64,000 bases of DNA. Source: Candidatus Dadabacteria bacterium. Lineage in GTDB: Bacteria; Desulfobacterota_D; UBA1144; Nemesobacterales; Nemesobacteraceae. The stretch's first letter is position 1, and each line of letters starts with the position of its first letter. Shown here in pieces: positions 18,188-28,593 of the stretch. Below the pieces are notes generated by a model. The model did not search any database, was not told the DNA's origin, and worked only from the letters and a program-made list of their open reading frames with translations. The position numbers were made by a program, and so were the translations under genes. The stretch covers positions 124,001 through 188,000 of the forward strand of contig JAJECI010000003.1 in assembly GCA_022822065.1 (NCBI GenBank), read 5' to 3'.

Positions 18188-19387
18188 ATGAATTCCATCG
18201 AAGAAATTATTGATGACGTAAAACAGGGCAAGCTCGTGATACTGGTCGATGACGAAGACAGGGAGAACGAGGGAGATTTCGTCATACCCGCAGAGAACGC
18301 CACCGCGGAAATGATCAATTTCATGGCTACTCACGGCCGCGGCCTTATCTGTCTTTCCCTTACTCAGGAAGACGCAAACCGTCTGGCTCTTCAACCCATA
18401 AAGCCCGAGTACAACGAAGCTCCCGAGCACACGGCTTTCACCGTTCCCATAGACGCGAAAAAGGGAGTTACGACCGGCATATCGACCCATGACAGGGCCG
18501 CGACGATAAGACAGGCGATATCCGAAGACTCGAGACCTGAGGATTTCGTGCGTCCCGGACATATTTTTCCGCTCATAGCGAAAAAGGGAGGGGTGCTTGT
18601 CCGCGCCGGTCATACGGAAGGCTCAGTCGACATATCGCGGCTGGCGGGTTTCCACCCGGCGTCGGTTATCTGCGAGATAATGAAGGAGAACGGCGACATG
18701 GCGCGCCTTGAGGACTTGATGGCTTTCTCCGAAAAGCACAACATAAAGATCGCCACTATTGCCGACCTGATAAGGTACAGAATAGGAAAGGAAAGTTTCG
18801 TGCGCAGGGTGGCCGAGGCGGAAGTGCCTACGGAGTACGGGGTCTTTCGTGCCATCGCTTTTGAGAATGAAATAGACGGTCTTCAGCACATGGCCTTTGT
18901 GAAAGGGGAACTAAGCCCCGAGGAGGGGACACTCGTTAGGGTGCACTCCGACTGCGCCATAAGCGATATTTTCGGTTCGCTTTACTGCCACAGCAGGGCG
19001 AAGCTTACCGAGTCCCTAAAGATGATAGAGGCAAACGGTTCCGGGGTCCTGGTCTACATAAACCAGGAGTCAAGCAACGGGGGATTCGCGAAAAAGATAA
19101 AGCGCTATTCAGACGGAAAAATAAAGGAGGCCCCCGCCCTTGTTCCGGAGAGGCAGGAGCTCAAGGCTGAACTCAGGCATTACGGAGTGGGAGCCCAGAT
19201 ACTCAGGGACCTAGGAGTGCGCGACATAAGGCTTCTCACTAACAATCCGATAAAGGTAAAGGGGCTTGAAGGATTCGGGCTCAGAATGGTCGGGAGCGTT
19301 CCCATAGACATTTCGGATTACACGGAAAAGGAAGTTGCAATGGGAAAAAGCGCTGATTACGGTAATATTGTTTCAATATCAAAGTAA
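18188..19387 (+). CDS. ribAB: bifunctional 3,4-dihydroxy-2-butanone-4-phosphate synthase / GTP cyclohydrolase II
   Basis: DDEDRENEGDFV, ATHGRGLICLSL, HTEGSVD; GTP cyclohydrolase domain VRVHSDCAISDIFGSLYCHSRA (degenerate relative to consensus). Confidence 0.9.
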   Translation: MNSIEEIIDDVKQGKLVILVDDEDRENEGDFVIPAENATAEMINFMATHGRGLICLSLTQEDANRLALQPIKPEYNEAPEHTAFTVPIDAKKGVTTGISTHDRAATIRQAISEDSRPEDFVRPGHIFPLIAKKGGVLVRAGHTEGSVDISRLAGFHPASVICEIMKENGDMARLEDLMAFSEKHNIKIATIADLIRYRIGKESFVRRVAEAEVPTEYGVFRAIAFENEIDGLQHMAFVKGELSPEEGTLVRVHSDCAISDIFGSLYCHSRAKLTESLKMIEANGSGVLVYINQESSNGGFAKKIKRYSDGKIKEAPALVPERQELKAELRHYGVGAQILRDLGVRDIRLLTNNPIKVKGLEGFGLRMVGSVPIDISDYTEKEVAMGKSADYGNIVSISK

Positions 19388-19398
19388 GAGGGGAGCAG

Positions 19399-19866
19399 AT
19401 GCCTGAAACGATAGAAGGAAAACTGAGCGCCGGGAAATTCCGCTTCGCCATCGTGTCAAGCAGGGTCAACAGTTTCGTAACGAACCCGATGACGGAAGGA
19501 GCGATCGATACCCTAGTTCGCCACGGTGCGGGCCAGAGGTCAATAGACGTGATAAAGGTGCCCGGCTCTTTCGAGGTGCCTTTGGCGGTGAAAAAGGCGG
19601 CTCTGTCAGGAAAATACGATGCCGTCGTGGCGATCGGAGCCATAATAAGGGGACAGACTTCCCATTTTGATTTCCTCGCTTCGCAGGTGACAAAGGATCT
19701 CTCCGCGGTGGCTCTTGAGACCGGAGTGCCCGTCTGCTGCGGCATAATAACCACTGAGACCACCGAGCAGGCCATTGAAAGGGCAGGAGTCAAAGCGGGA
19801 AACAGGGGAAGCGAGGCCGCGCTTAGCGCGCTTGAGATGGTCAATCTCGTAAAAGCGCTTTCCTAG
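19399..19866 (+). CDS. ribH: 6,7-dimethyl-8-ribityllumazine synthase
   Basis: KVPGSFEVPLAVKKAALSGKYDAVVAIGAIIRGQTSHFDFLASQV. Confidence 0.95.
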   Translation: MPETIEGKLSAGKFRFAIVSSRVNSFVTNPMTEGAIDTLVRHGAGQRSIDVIKVPGSFEVPLAVKKAALSGKYDAVVAIGAIIRGQTSHFDFLASQVTKDLSAVALETGVPVCCGIITTETTEQAIERAGVKAGNRGSEAALSALEMVNLVKALS

Positions 19867-19875
19867 ACCTACCAG

Positions 19876-20331
19876 ATGGGGAAGAGAAGGCTATCAAGAG
19901 AAACCGCCCTTCAGTTTCTCTATCAGGCTGATTCAGCCTCCAGGGACAACCACCCACAGTCATCCTACCTGCGTTCCGATTTTGAATCTTTCTGCTCACT
20001 TCATCACGAAGCGGCGGACGGCGAAATGCTTCAGTTCGCGTTTCTGCTCTGCCGGGGCGTTTTGGAAAATGTCGACACCATAGACGGCATCTTAGACAGG
20101 TCTTCTGAGCACTGGAGGGTGTCGAGAATGTCCATGATAGACAGGAACATTCTGCGCCTCTCGGTCTACGAAATCGTTTTCTTGAGCGATATACCTCTGC
20201 CTGTTACTATAAACGAGGCGATAGAAGTGGCCAAGGAGTTTGGGTCGGAGACCTCCGCCGCGTTTATAAACGGCATTCTCGATAAAATCGGAAAAAGCAT
20301 GGAAAGAGGCGAGTTCGGCGATGATGACTGA
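19876..20331 (+). CDS. nusB: transcription antitermination factor NusB
   Basis: RRLSRETALQFLYQAD, MSMIDRNILRLSVYEI, PLPVTINEAIEVAKEFG. Confidence 0.94.
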   Translation: MGKRRLSRETALQFLYQADSASRDNHPQSSYLRSDFESFCSLHHEAADGEMLQFAFLLCRGVLENVDTIDGILDRSSEHWRVSRMSMIDRNILRLSVYEIVFLSDIPLPVTINEAIEVAKEFGSETSAAFINGILDKIGKSMERGEFGDDD

Positions 20332-21355
20332 AGTGATTTCTAAGCTTGTGGAGGGCGGAGACCTTTCGGAAAAAGAGGTGGCCGAGGTCTTTGACCTTAT
20401 GATGGAGGGTGAGCTTCCCGAAAGCCAGATGGCCGCCTTTCTTACGGCACTTCGCATGAAGGGCGAAACCGTTTCCGAGATAACCGGCGTGGCGAAAGCC
20501 CTTTTGGGCAAGGCCCAAAAGATAGACTGCGACCGAGAAACAGCAGTGGACCTCTGCGGGACCGGCGGTGACGGAAGCGGAACGTTTAACATATCCACGA
20601 CTGCTGCCTTCATAGTCTCAGGAGCCGGAGTCACGGTCGCAAAACACGGCAACAGGTCGGTTTCAAGCCCGGTCGGAAGCGCGGACGTGCTGGAGGCGCT
20701 TGGAGTGAAAATAGGCATTTCCCCGTCTCTGGCGCAGCAATGTCTTTCGGAAGCGGGCATAGCTTTTCTTTTCGCTCCCGTATACCATCCCGCAATGAGA
20801 AACGTGGCCAAGTGCAGAAAGGACCTCGGGATAAGGACCGTTTTTAACCTGATAGGTCCCGTGGTAAATCCCGCGGGAGTAAGAAATCAGGTTATGGGAG
20901 TCTACTCCCCGCATCTTCTCGTTCCCGTTGCCGAAGTGCTTAAGAACCTGGGTTCGCAAAAGGTCATGGTGGTTCACGGAGAAGGATGCATGGACGAGAT
21001 AACCGTTGCGGGAAGCACGAAAGTAGCCGAACTTCGCGACGGCGAAATCAGCGAGTACGATCTGCGCCCCGAAGATTTTGCCGTAAAAACCCGCTCGCAG
21101 GAAGAACTAAGGGGCGGGGCGAGCGCCGCCGAAAACGCCGAGATAACCCTTTCTGTGTTGAGAGGAGGGGATGACGGTGCGAAAACAGACGCAAGCCTGC
21201 TTAACGCGATGGCGGCCATATACGTTTCGGGCAAGGTGGCTAGCCTTGCGGAAGCACTTATCCTGGCCAAAGGTTCTCTTTCAAGCGGGGCCGCGCTTGG
21301 AAAGCTCGAGATGCTTGTTGAAATTACCAACCGGAACCAGCCGAATGATTCTTGA
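20321..21355 (+). CDS. trpD: anthranilate phosphoribosyltransferase
   Basis: DLCGTGGDGSGTFNISTTAAFIVSGAGVTVAKHGNRSVSSPVGSADVLEALG. Confidence 0.96.
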   Translation: MMTEVISKLVEGGDLSEKEVAEVFDLMMEGELPESQMAAFLTALRMKGETVSEITGVAKALLGKAQKIDCDRETAVDLCGTGGDGSGTFNISTTAAFIVSGAGVTVAKHGNRSVSSPVGSADVLEALGVKIGISPSLAQQCLSEAGIAFLFAPVYHPAMRNVAKCRKDLGIRTVFNLIGPVVNPAGVRNQVMGVYSPHLLVPVAEVLKNLGSQKVMVVHGEGCMDEITVAGSTKVAELRDGEISEYDLRPEDFAVKTRSQEELRGGASAAENAEITLSVLRGGDDGAKTDASLLNAMAAIYVSGKVASLAEALILAKGSLSSGAALGKLEMLVEITNRNQPNDS

Positions 21356-22118
21356 CGAGATAGTTGCCTATAAAAGGCAGGAACTGGATGAAGCGAAAAA
21401 AAAGATTCCTCTCGGAGAACTCGTGTCTGCCGCCGCAGATTGTTCCCCGGCCATTGATTTTGCCGCTCTCCATGGAAGAACCCGGGGGGTGAAAATAATA
21501 TCGGAAATAAAACGCGCCTCCCCTTCAAAGGGGGTCATAAGGGGTGATTTCGATCATTCATCTATTGCCCGTGAGTACGAGGCTTCGGGGGCTTTCGCGC
21601 TTTCGGTTCTTACCGACCGCAAGTTTTTCGGGGGCGATATTTCCTATCTCTCCGATATAAGAACTCACTCTGCGCTTCCGATTCTGAGAAAGGATTTCAC
21701 CATAGACCCCTACCAGGTTTATGAGGCAAGGTGCCACGGAGCTGACCTCGTGCTTCTCATAGTTGCCGTATTGGACCGCGGGGAAATAGAGGAATATCTT
21801 TCTCTTGCGCGTTCCCTCGGGATGAACTGCATCGTGGAAGTGCACGGCGAGGAGGAACTCGAAACCGCCCTGTTGGCGGGAAGCGAAATAATCGGCATAA
21901 ACAACAGGGATCTTCGGACATTTGACGTTTCGCTTGACGTGTCGAAGAGGCTCTCCGGCATGGTGCCTGAAGGGAAAATCATAATAAGCGAAAGCGGCAT
22001 ATCGTCGGTCAAGGACATGGAAGGACTTATGGCCTGCGGTATAGACACTTTTCTTATAGGAGAAACGTTTATGAAAGCTGAAAGTCCCGGGGAAGCCCTT
22101 CGCGGTTTTCTTTGCTGA
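21345..22118 (+). CDS. trpC: indole-3-glycerol phosphate synthase
   Basis: MILDEIVAYKRQEL, IISEIKRASPSKGVIR, GINNRDLRTFDV; start at 21345 rather than ORF-track 21171. Confidence 0.95.
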   Translation: MILDEIVAYKRQELDEAKKKIPLGELVSAAADCSPAIDFAALHGRTRGVKIISEIKRASPSKGVIRGDFDHSSIAREYEASGAFALSVLTDRKFFGGDISYLSDIRTHSALPILRKDFTIDPYQVYEARCHGADLVLLIVAVLDRGEIEEYLSLARSLGMNCIVEVHGEEELETALLAGSEIIGINNRDLRTFDVSLDVSKRLSGMVPEGKIIISESGISSVKDMEGLMACGIDTFLIGETFMKAESPGEALRGFLC

Positions 22119-22462
22119 TGGAGTGTTTGCCGATCATGCGCGGAGAAGGAAGAAAAAGACCTTGGCTGGCAGTTCTGCTCTCGCTTTTTTTCCCGGGGCT
22201 GGGACAGCTCTACAATGGGCAGTTTACTAAGGCCATCTCGATATTCGCTCTCATAATCATCGTGAACATGCTCTCGCGCGAACCGCTTGCGGTTTTCCTT
22301 GAGTTTGCGGATACCCAGACGCTTGAGGATGTTCCCCGCTCTACACTTACTCTTGTTACGGGGTATTCTCTTGCGACGCTTTTGATTGCGGGGATATCAA
22401 TTTACGATGCGCACGTGACAGCCAGGAAAATAAATCTTGATATTGAAGAAAAACAGTCATAA
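22112..22462 (+). CDS. small membrane protein with PGLGQLYNGQ motif
   Basis: AVLLSLFFPGLGQLYNGQFTKA, TM helices. Confidence 0.6.
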   Translation: MLMECLPIMRGEGRKRPWLAVLLSLFFPGLGQLYNGQFTKAISIFALIIIVNMLSREPLAVFLEFADTQTLEDVPRSTLTLVTGYSLATLLIAGISIYDAHVTARKINLDIEEKQS

Positions 22463-22477
22463 GGAGGAAGAAGACAG

Positions 22478-22990
22478 ATGGAAAGAGACGACGCGGTAGT
22501 GATGAAAGGCAATCCGATTACCCTTATCGGACCTGAGCTGAAAAAAGGCGACCAGGCTCCCGATTTCAGGTGCATGGAGGCTTTTGGGAGCGAGATAGAC
22601 CTCGGGAGCTTCGGTGACGACGTAAAGGTTTTCAACGTCGTGGTTTCGGTGGACACGCCGGTCTGCGATGTTCAGATAAGAAGGTTCAACGAGGAGGCGG
22701 CTGGGCTTTCCGACTCGGTACAGATAATAACGGTGAGCATGGATCTTCCCTTCGCTCAGAGCCGCTACTGCGCGGCTGCCGGAGTGGAAAGGGTGAGGAC
22801 GGCGTCTGATTATCAGCACGCTTCTTTCGGCGAGGCCTACGGGGTGCTTATAAAGGAAAACAGGCTCCTTGCCCGTGCGATTTTCGTCGTGGGTCGCGAT
22901 AACGTGATTGAGCACGTCGAGTACGTTGAAGATATAGTAAATGAACCGGATTACGATGCGGCGCTTGAGGCGGTAAAATCAATAGGATAG
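22478..22990 (+). CDS. tpx: thiol peroxidase
   Basis: GNPITLIGPELKKGDQAPDF, VDTPVCDVQIRRFNEEA. Confidence 0.92.
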   Translation: MERDDAVVMKGNPITLIGPELKKGDQAPDFRCMEAFGSEIDLGSFGDDVKVFNVVVSVDTPVCDVQIRRFNEEAAGLSDSVQIITVSMDLPFAQSRYCAAAGVERVRTASDYQHASFGEAYGVLIKENRLLARAIFVVGRDNVIEHVEYVEDIVNEPDYDAALEAVKSIG

Positions 22991-23005
22991 GGGAGAGGGT
23001 TTAAC

Positions 23006-23263
23006 ATGCAATTTCTTGGACTGGCGATCGCGTTTATAGCGGCTTTCTGGGTTTATACGGATGCGAAAAGCAGGGGCAAGAGCACGGCGAAGGCGTTTTT
23101 ATGGTTCCTCGGCGTGTTCTTTCTCCTCATACTGTTTCTGCCTCTGTGGCTTATCACGAGACCTAAGGTAAAACTCTGTTCTCACTGCGACGAATACTAC
23201 GAATACAAAGAGTCTGACGACTTCTGTTCCAAGTGCGGTGTTGAGTTGAGAGGTGAGGAATGA
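23006..23263 (+). CDS. small membrane protein with C-terminal zinc ribbon
   Basis: Two TM segments then CSHC...CSKC. Confidence 0.6.
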   Translation: MQFLGLAIAFIAAFWVYTDAKSRGKSTAKAFLWFLGVFFLLILFLPLWLITRPKVKLCSHCDEYYEYKESDDFCSKCGVELRGEE

Positions 23264-23290
23264 TATTTTTTAAGCTAGGGTGTCTTTTCG

Positions 23291-23614
23291 ATGAGCGAGA
23301 CGACTGAAAAATCCGAAGTTACCAAAGATGACGTGATGGAGGTGCTCGGCGACATATACGATCCCGAGATACCGATAGATATAGTCAATCTGGGGCTTGT
23401 TTACCGGGTTGCCGTGGAAGGTTCCCAAGTGAATATCGATATGACGATGACGTCTCCCGGATGTCCCGCCGCAACGCAGATAGTAGCCGAGGCCAAGTAC
23501 CTCGTCGAGGAGCTTGACGGAGTCTCCGAGGTAAACATCGAGATCGTGTGGGACCCGCCTTGGGACCCGGGAAAGATGAGCGAAGCGGCAAAGGAAAGCC
23601 TGGGGATGTTCTGA
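23291..23614 (+). CDS. metal-sulfur cluster assembly factor (DUF59 / SufT-like)
   Basis: DPEIPIDIVNLGLVY, MTSPGCPAATQI, WDPPWDPGKMSE. Confidence 0.88.
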   Translation: MSETTEKSEVTKDDVMEVLGDIYDPEIPIDIVNLGLVYRVAVEGSQVNIDMTMTSPGCPAATQIVAEAKYLVEELDGVSEVNIEIVWDPPWDPGKMSEAAKESLGMF

Positions 23615-23638
23615 TGCCCCGCGCTAAAGAGGTTAGAA

Positions 23639-24097
23639 ATGGCAGAAGATCTTGAGATAGGGAGCCAGGCTCCTGATTTTGAAGCTGAAACCTACGGAGC
23701 GGAGAAGGTAAGACTGAGCGACTTCTATTCGAAAGGGACCGTGGCGCTTTACTTCTATCCCAGGGACAACACTCCGGGCTGTACGAAGGAGGCCTGTTCG
23801 CTTCGCGACGCGGAGGAGGAACTTATGTCCCTTGGAGTGCAGGTCCTGGGGGTAAGCACAGACGGGGTAAAATCCCACGAGAACTTCAGGAACAAGTTTT
23901 CACTCAATTTCCCGCTGCTGAGCGACAGAAGCAGGGAGATAGTGGATTTGTACGGGGTAAGGAGCAAGTTCGGTTCCGCCCGCAGGCTCACCTTCCTTAT
24001 AGAAAAAGGCGGCAGGATAGCCCATATCTGGAAGAAGGTTAAAACCTCGTCCCACGCCGAAGAGATAACCGAGAAGGTAAAGGAACTGGGTCTTTAG
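23639..24097 (+). CDS. bcp: thioredoxin-dependent peroxiredoxin, BCP-type
   Basis: YFYPRDNTPGCTKEACSLRD. Confidence 0.93.
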   Translation: MAEDLEIGSQAPDFEAETYGAEKVRLSDFYSKGTVALYFYPRDNTPGCTKEACSLRDAEEELMSLGVQVLGVSTDGVKSHENFRNKFSLNFPLLSDRSREIVDLYGVRSKFGSARRLTFLIEKGGRIAHIWKKVKTSSHAEEITEKVKELGL

Positions 24098-24113
24098 TTT
24101 CCCTGCCGCGAAT

Positions 24114-24866
24114 TTGATGAAGGACCTTCCCAAAGCCGTTTTCATAACCGGTACCGACACGGGAGTGGGGAAAACCGCGGTCACCGCGGCTCTTGCGGCT
24201 TTTCTCTGGGAAAAAGGTCTTGTGACCGGGGTAATAAAACCGTTTCAGACGGGAACGGAACTCGAAGGTCTGAGCGACGCCGAATTCATCTACAAATTTC
24301 TGGGAAGGGATTGCGTGCTGTCCGAAGTATCTCCCTGCCGCCTGCGGGCCCCTCTTTCTCCCTACCGTGCCGCCGCCATTGAAGGGATTGATGTCCCCCT
24401 TGAGGACATAGTAGAACATACGCGGGATTATATATCCCGAAACGAAGTAACCTTGGTTGAAGGCGCAGGAGGTCTCTGCGTGCCGGTTACCCGAAGCTAC
24501 ATGATGGCTGACCTTGCCGTTGATCTTGATGCCCCGATGATCATAGTCACGCGTCCGGGGCTCGGCACCCTTAACCATACCGTCCTTTCGCTTGAGTACG
24601 CGAGGCAAAGGGGCGCACGGGTGCTCGGGGTGGTGATAAACGGGTTTCCGGAACCCGCGGATTTGGCTTCAGCGACCAACCCCGCCGTATTGAGGGATGT
24701 TTTCTCGGTTGACATACTGGGGGTGATTCCCCATTTTCCGGGGCTTGACGTCGAAGGCGGTTCCTCTTCGGGACTCGAGCGGGCAGGGGCAAACTGTTTT
24801 TCCCCGCTTTTCGGTGGGAAATTCTCTGCGGACGCCTTTCTAGAGGAGCTCTCGGAGACAACGTAG
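24114..24866 (+). CDS. bioD: dethiobiotin synthase
   Basis: VFITGTDTGVGKTAVTAALA, LVEGAGGLCVPV. Confidence 0.92.
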   Translation: MMKDLPKAVFITGTDTGVGKTAVTAALAAFLWEKGLVTGVIKPFQTGTELEGLSDAEFIYKFLGRDCVLSEVSPCRLRAPLSPYRAAAIEGIDVPLEDIVEHTRDYISRNEVTLVEGAGGLCVPVTRSYMMADLAVDLDAPMIIVTRPGLGTLNHTVLSLEYARQRGARVLGVVINGFPEPADLASATNPAVLRDVFSVDILGVIPHFPGLDVEGGSSSGLERAGANCFSPLFGGKFSADAFLEELSETT

Positions 24867-24952
24867 CGGTGGTTTTTCCTGACTGCAATTAGTCGCCCCA
24901 GGCTTTTTCCCCGCTAGAATTCTGCGGTTTCTCCGACGCGCCCTCTGAGTTC

Positions 24953-24982
24953 TTGACAGATTGGAAGAACTTGTAATAATAC
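24953..24982 (+). promoter_or_regulatory. candidate sigma70-type promoter upstream of the ACIII operon
   Basis: TTGACA at 24953, 17-18 bp spacer, ATAATA/TAATAC. Confidence 0.45.
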
Positions 24983-25006
24983 TAGCCGATCAAATCTACT
25001 TCCTGA

Positions 25007-25639
25007 TTGATCAACCCGTTTTTCAGCAAGTTTAGGATGAAGAGAGAGAGACAGAGATTTCTGCGTATTGCTATAACCGTTTTACTTGCAACGGTGGGTT
25101 CTTTTCTGTATGCGGAAAGCGCAGAGAGCAGGGATAAAGGCCCCGCCCAGCCCGTTCTTTTCAGCCACAAGATACACGCTGGGGACAACCAGATACAGTG
25201 TCAGACCTGCCACAGCTACACGGAAGTTTCTCCCCATCCCGGTATTCCCTCGATGCAAAAGTGCATGGGATGTCATTCGTACGTCGCCGGAAGGGACGTT
25301 GAATACACCACCCAGGGAGGGCAGACGATCAACATAAGAGAGGAAATAAACAAGGTAAAGGGCTACTGGCGCAGACAGGAACCGATACCTTGGGTGAAGG
25401 TTACCGGAATGTACGGCACGACCTCCGCGGGAATGCCGGAGTTTGTGCGTTTCAACCATAAAAGACACATAAAGCGTGGATTTGAGTGCAGCACCTGTCA
25501 CGGGGAAGTTGAGAAAATGGATGTTGTGCACAAGGCAGAGGACCTGACGATGGGGTTCTGCATAACGTGTCATGAAGAAAATGCTGACAACGAGCAGCAC
25601 AAAACCGAACTGAAGGATTGTCTGACCTGCCATTACTAG
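25007..25639 (+). CDS. actA: Alternative Complex III pentaheme cytochrome c subunit ActA
   Basis: Five CxxCH motifs (CQTCH, CMGCH, CSTCH, CITCH, CLTCH) at head of act-type operon. Confidence 0.88.
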   Translation: MINPFFSKFRMKRERQRFLRIAITVLLATVGSFLYAESAESRDKGPAQPVLFSHKIHAGDNQIQCQTCHSYTEVSPHPGIPSMQKCMGCHSYVAGRDVEYTTQGGQTINIREEINKVKGYWRRQEPIPWVKVTGMYGTTSAGMPEFVRFNHKRHIKRGFECSTCHGEVEKMDVVHKAEDLTMGFCITCHEENADNEQHKTELKDCLTCHY

Positions 25640-25653
25640 GCCGGAGGGGATAT

Positions 25654-28593
25654 ATGTCTCGGAAAGAAAAGAAAGCAAAGGGCGGCATGAAAAGAAGGGA
25701 TTTCCTTAAAGTGATCGGGGTAGCCGGTGGTACGGCTGCCGTTGCCGGAAGCTGTTCAGAGCCCGTCGAGCAGATAATCCCCTATGTTATTCCTCCAGAA
25801 AACGTTATTCCCGGAGTGCCGAAGTTCTACTCGACTACCTGCAGGGAGTGTTCCTCGGGTTGCGGCCTTGTGGTTAAAAACCGCGAAGGACGCGCCATAA
25901 AGGTCGAAGGCAACCCCGAGAGCCCGATAAACATGGGCAAGACGTGCGCCGTCGGCCAGGCTTCCCTACAGGGTCTTTACAATCCCGACAGAGTCCGCTC
26001 CCCGCTTGTACGCAACCCTGAAACCCAGAGATTTGAAGCCATAGGCTGGCAACGGGGCGAGGAAATATTCGCAGAGAAATTAAATTCTCTCGGCTCGGGT
26101 AAGATCGTTTATCTGAGCAACGACATATCTGGAACTTACTCTAAGTTCGTTACGGAGTTTCTAAGACCCCTCAGAGGAAAGCATTACGTTTACGAGACTT
26201 TTTCCCACGAACCCATCAGAAAAGCAAACTCAATAGTTTTCGGAAGAGACGAAATCCCTTCCTACAGGATAGACAAAGCGGATTATCTTCTCTCATTCGG
26301 GGCGGACTATCTTGAGACTTGGCTTTCCACGGTCTCAAACTCCATAGGATATTCAAAGCTAAGAGACATAGACCACGGGAAGACCGGTCAGGTAGTGCAT
26401 ATAGAGCCGCGCTCCGGAATGACCGCTTCAAACGCCGATACGTGGATTGCGGCGAAACCGGGTACGGAGCAGTATCTCGCTCTCGGGATCGCAAACGTGA
26501 TGATCTCAAAGGGGCTTAACAAGGTCGCCCCGGGGCCGATAGCCGGAATGGTTTCAGGCTACACACCCGAAAAGGTTGCCGCGCTCACCGACGTGTCCGC
26601 GGACACCATAAAGAAAATCGCCCGGGACTTCTCGGCTTCAAAAAGTCTGGCGATAGGGGGCGGGACGGCCAATACGGGATCAAATGCCACCGAAACCATG
26701 GTTGCCGTAAACATACTGAACTACCTTGCCGGAAACATCGGCAAGACGGTTGATTTCTCGGATTCTTTTTCAATCTCGGATGCAAGCACCTTCAGCGACA
26801 TGAAGAAGCTGGTGGAGGAAATGAGGTCGGGCAAGGTGGAGATTCTAGTCGTTCATAACGTGAACCCGGTTTTCACGCTTCCCGGGGAACTGAAAGTCGC
26901 CGAGGCGCTTGAAAAAGTTCCGTTTGTCGTGAGTCTCTCCCCGTTCCTTGATGAGACTTCCGAGAAGGCGCATCTAGTACTCCCCGAAAGCACTTCTTTT
27001 GAGAGCTGGGGAGACTACAGTCCTAAAAAGAGCGTGACCGGCATCACTCAGCCCGTCATGAGACCAGTTTTCAATACCAAATCCGCGGGCGATACGCTGA
27101 TATCCGTTTCAAAGAATGTCGAGGCGCTTAAAAACACGTTCGCGGAGAAAAAATACTATGACTATCTAAGAAGCGCCTGGAAGAAAAGGGCCGCGGTCCT
27201 CTCCCCGGGAACAGGCTTCGAGAAGTTCTGGGAGAGTCTTGTTGCAAAGGGTCTTGTGACTGCTACGCCCGCGCCCGTCGAGGTCGCCCTTTCACCGGGG
27301 ATAAGCTCCGTTTCGTTCAGCGATCCGCAGTTCCGGGGAGAAGGGGATTTCCACTTGATCGCTTATCCGTCTTACAGATTTCTTGACGGAAGGGGGGCGA
27401 ACAAGCCGTGGCTTCAAGAACTTCCAGAGGCTCTTACCACTTCGGTGTGGGATTCGTGGCTTGAGATAAATTCCGCCGTCGCGGCAAAAATGGGCCTTGA
27501 GGACGGTTCTTACGTCAAGGTTGATACCCCAGGGGGAAGTTTCGAGGTGCAGGTCTTCGTCTATGAGGGGATGAGGCCCGACACGATCGCTGTTCCGCTG
27601 GGACAGGGACACACATCCTACGGGAGGTACGCGAAGGGAAGAGGCGTGAATCCCTTTGCGCTGTTGCCTGCGGCTACCGACGCACTTTCAGGAGGACTTT
27701 CGCTGCTTTCAACCAAGGCGAACGTTTCATCTCTGAGGAAAAGAGACCTGCTCGTAAGGACCCAGTACACCAAAACCCAGGGAGACAGACACGTTGCCAA
27801 GACAGTTGCCCTTGACCAGATTGGCCACCATAACGGTGCCCACGGGGCAAAGCACTCAGAGCACCCAGATTTCTATCCGGAAAAAGAATACTCCAAATAC
27901 AGATGGGGAATGGCCATAGATCTTAACAAGTGCACCGGCTGCGGGGCCTGCGTGGCAGCGTGTTCCGCGGAGAACAACATTCCCTTCGTAGGAAAGAAGC
28001 AGGTGGCCAAACGCCGCGAGATGAACTGGATTCGCATAGAGAGATTCTTTGAGAAAAACAGCGACGGAAGCCTTGACGTGAGGTTTCTGCCCATGCTCTG
28101 CCAGCAGTGCGGAAACGCCCCTTGCGAGCCCGTGTGCCCGGTCTTCGCGACTTACCACAATCACGAGGGCCTGAATGGCATGATATACAACCGCTGCGTG
28201 GGCACCAGGTACTGCGCGAACAACTGCACCTACAAGGTAAGAAGGTTCAACTGGTATACCTACAAGTTCCCCGAGCCTCTTAACTGGCAGCTTAATCCCG
28301 ACGTGACGGTAAGGTCGAAGGGAATCATGGAAAAATGCACCTTCTGCGTTCAGAGGATAAGTTACGGGAAGGACCTTGCCAAGGATGAAGGAAGGCTTCT
28401 TCGCGACAGGGAGGTTCTTACGGCCTGCGAGCAGGCGTGTCCGAGCGACGCCATCGTGTTCGGCAACCTGCTTGACGAGAAAAGCAGGGCGTCGGTGCTC
28501 TCTGAGGACGATAGGGGCTACAAGGTCTTGGAAGTGGTAAACACAAAGCCCGCGATTACCTATCTTAAGAAAGTCAAGCAGGAAAGAGTGTAA
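25654..28593 (+). CDS. actB: Alternative Complex III iron-sulfur/molybdopterin-like subunit ActB
   Basis: Tat-like MKRRDFLKVIGVAGG, CRECSSGCGL, C-terminal ferredoxin clusters CTGCGACVAAC, CQQCGNAPCEPVCPV; start moved to 25654. Confidence 0.92.
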   Translation: MSRKEKKAKGGMKRRDFLKVIGVAGGTAAVAGSCSEPVEQIIPYVIPPENVIPGVPKFYSTTCRECSSGCGLVVKNREGRAIKVEGNPESPINMGKTCAVGQASLQGLYNPDRVRSPLVRNPETQRFEAIGWQRGEEIFAEKLNSLGSGKIVYLSNDISGTYSKFVTEFLRPLRGKHYVYETFSHEPIRKANSIVFGRDEIPSYRIDKADYLLSFGADYLETWLSTVSNSIGYSKLRDIDHGKTGQVVHIEPRSGMTASNADTWIAAKPGTEQYLALGIANVMISKGLNKVAPGPIAGMVSGYTPEKVAALTDVSADTIKKIARDFSASKSLAIGGGTANTGSNATETMVAVNILNYLAGNIGKTVDFSDSFSISDASTFSDMKKLVEEMRSGKVEILVVHNVNPVFTLPGELKVAEALEKVPFVVSLSPFLDETSEKAHLVLPESTSFESWGDYSPKKSVTGITQPVMRPVFNTKSAGDTLISVSKNVEALKNTFAEKKYYDYLRSAWKKRAAVLSPGTGFEKFWESLVAKGLVTATPAPVEVALSPGISSVSFSDPQFRGEGDFHLIAYPSYRFLDGRGANKPWLQELPEALTTSVWDSWLEINSAVAAKMGLEDGSYVKVDTPGGSFEVQVFVYEGMRPDTIAVPLGQGHTSYGRYAKGRGVNPFALLPAATDALSGGLSLLSTKANVSSLRKRDLLVRTQYTKTQGDRHVAKTVALDQIGHHNGAHGAKHSEHPDFYPEKEYSKYRWGMAIDLNKCTGCGACVAACSAENNIPFVGKKQVAKRREMNWIRIERFFEKNSDGSLDVRFLPMLCQQCGNAPCEPVCPVFATYHNHEGLNGMIYNRCVGTRYCANNCTYKVRRFNWYTYKFPEPLNWQLNPDVTVRSKGIMEKCTFCVQRISYGKDLAKDEGRLLRDREVLTACEQACPSDAIVFGNLLDEKSRASVLSEDDRGYKVLEVVNTKPAITYLKKVKQERV

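Noticed and set aside
20092-20811. 239-aa minus-strand ORF
   Set aside because: Antisense to nusB/trpD.
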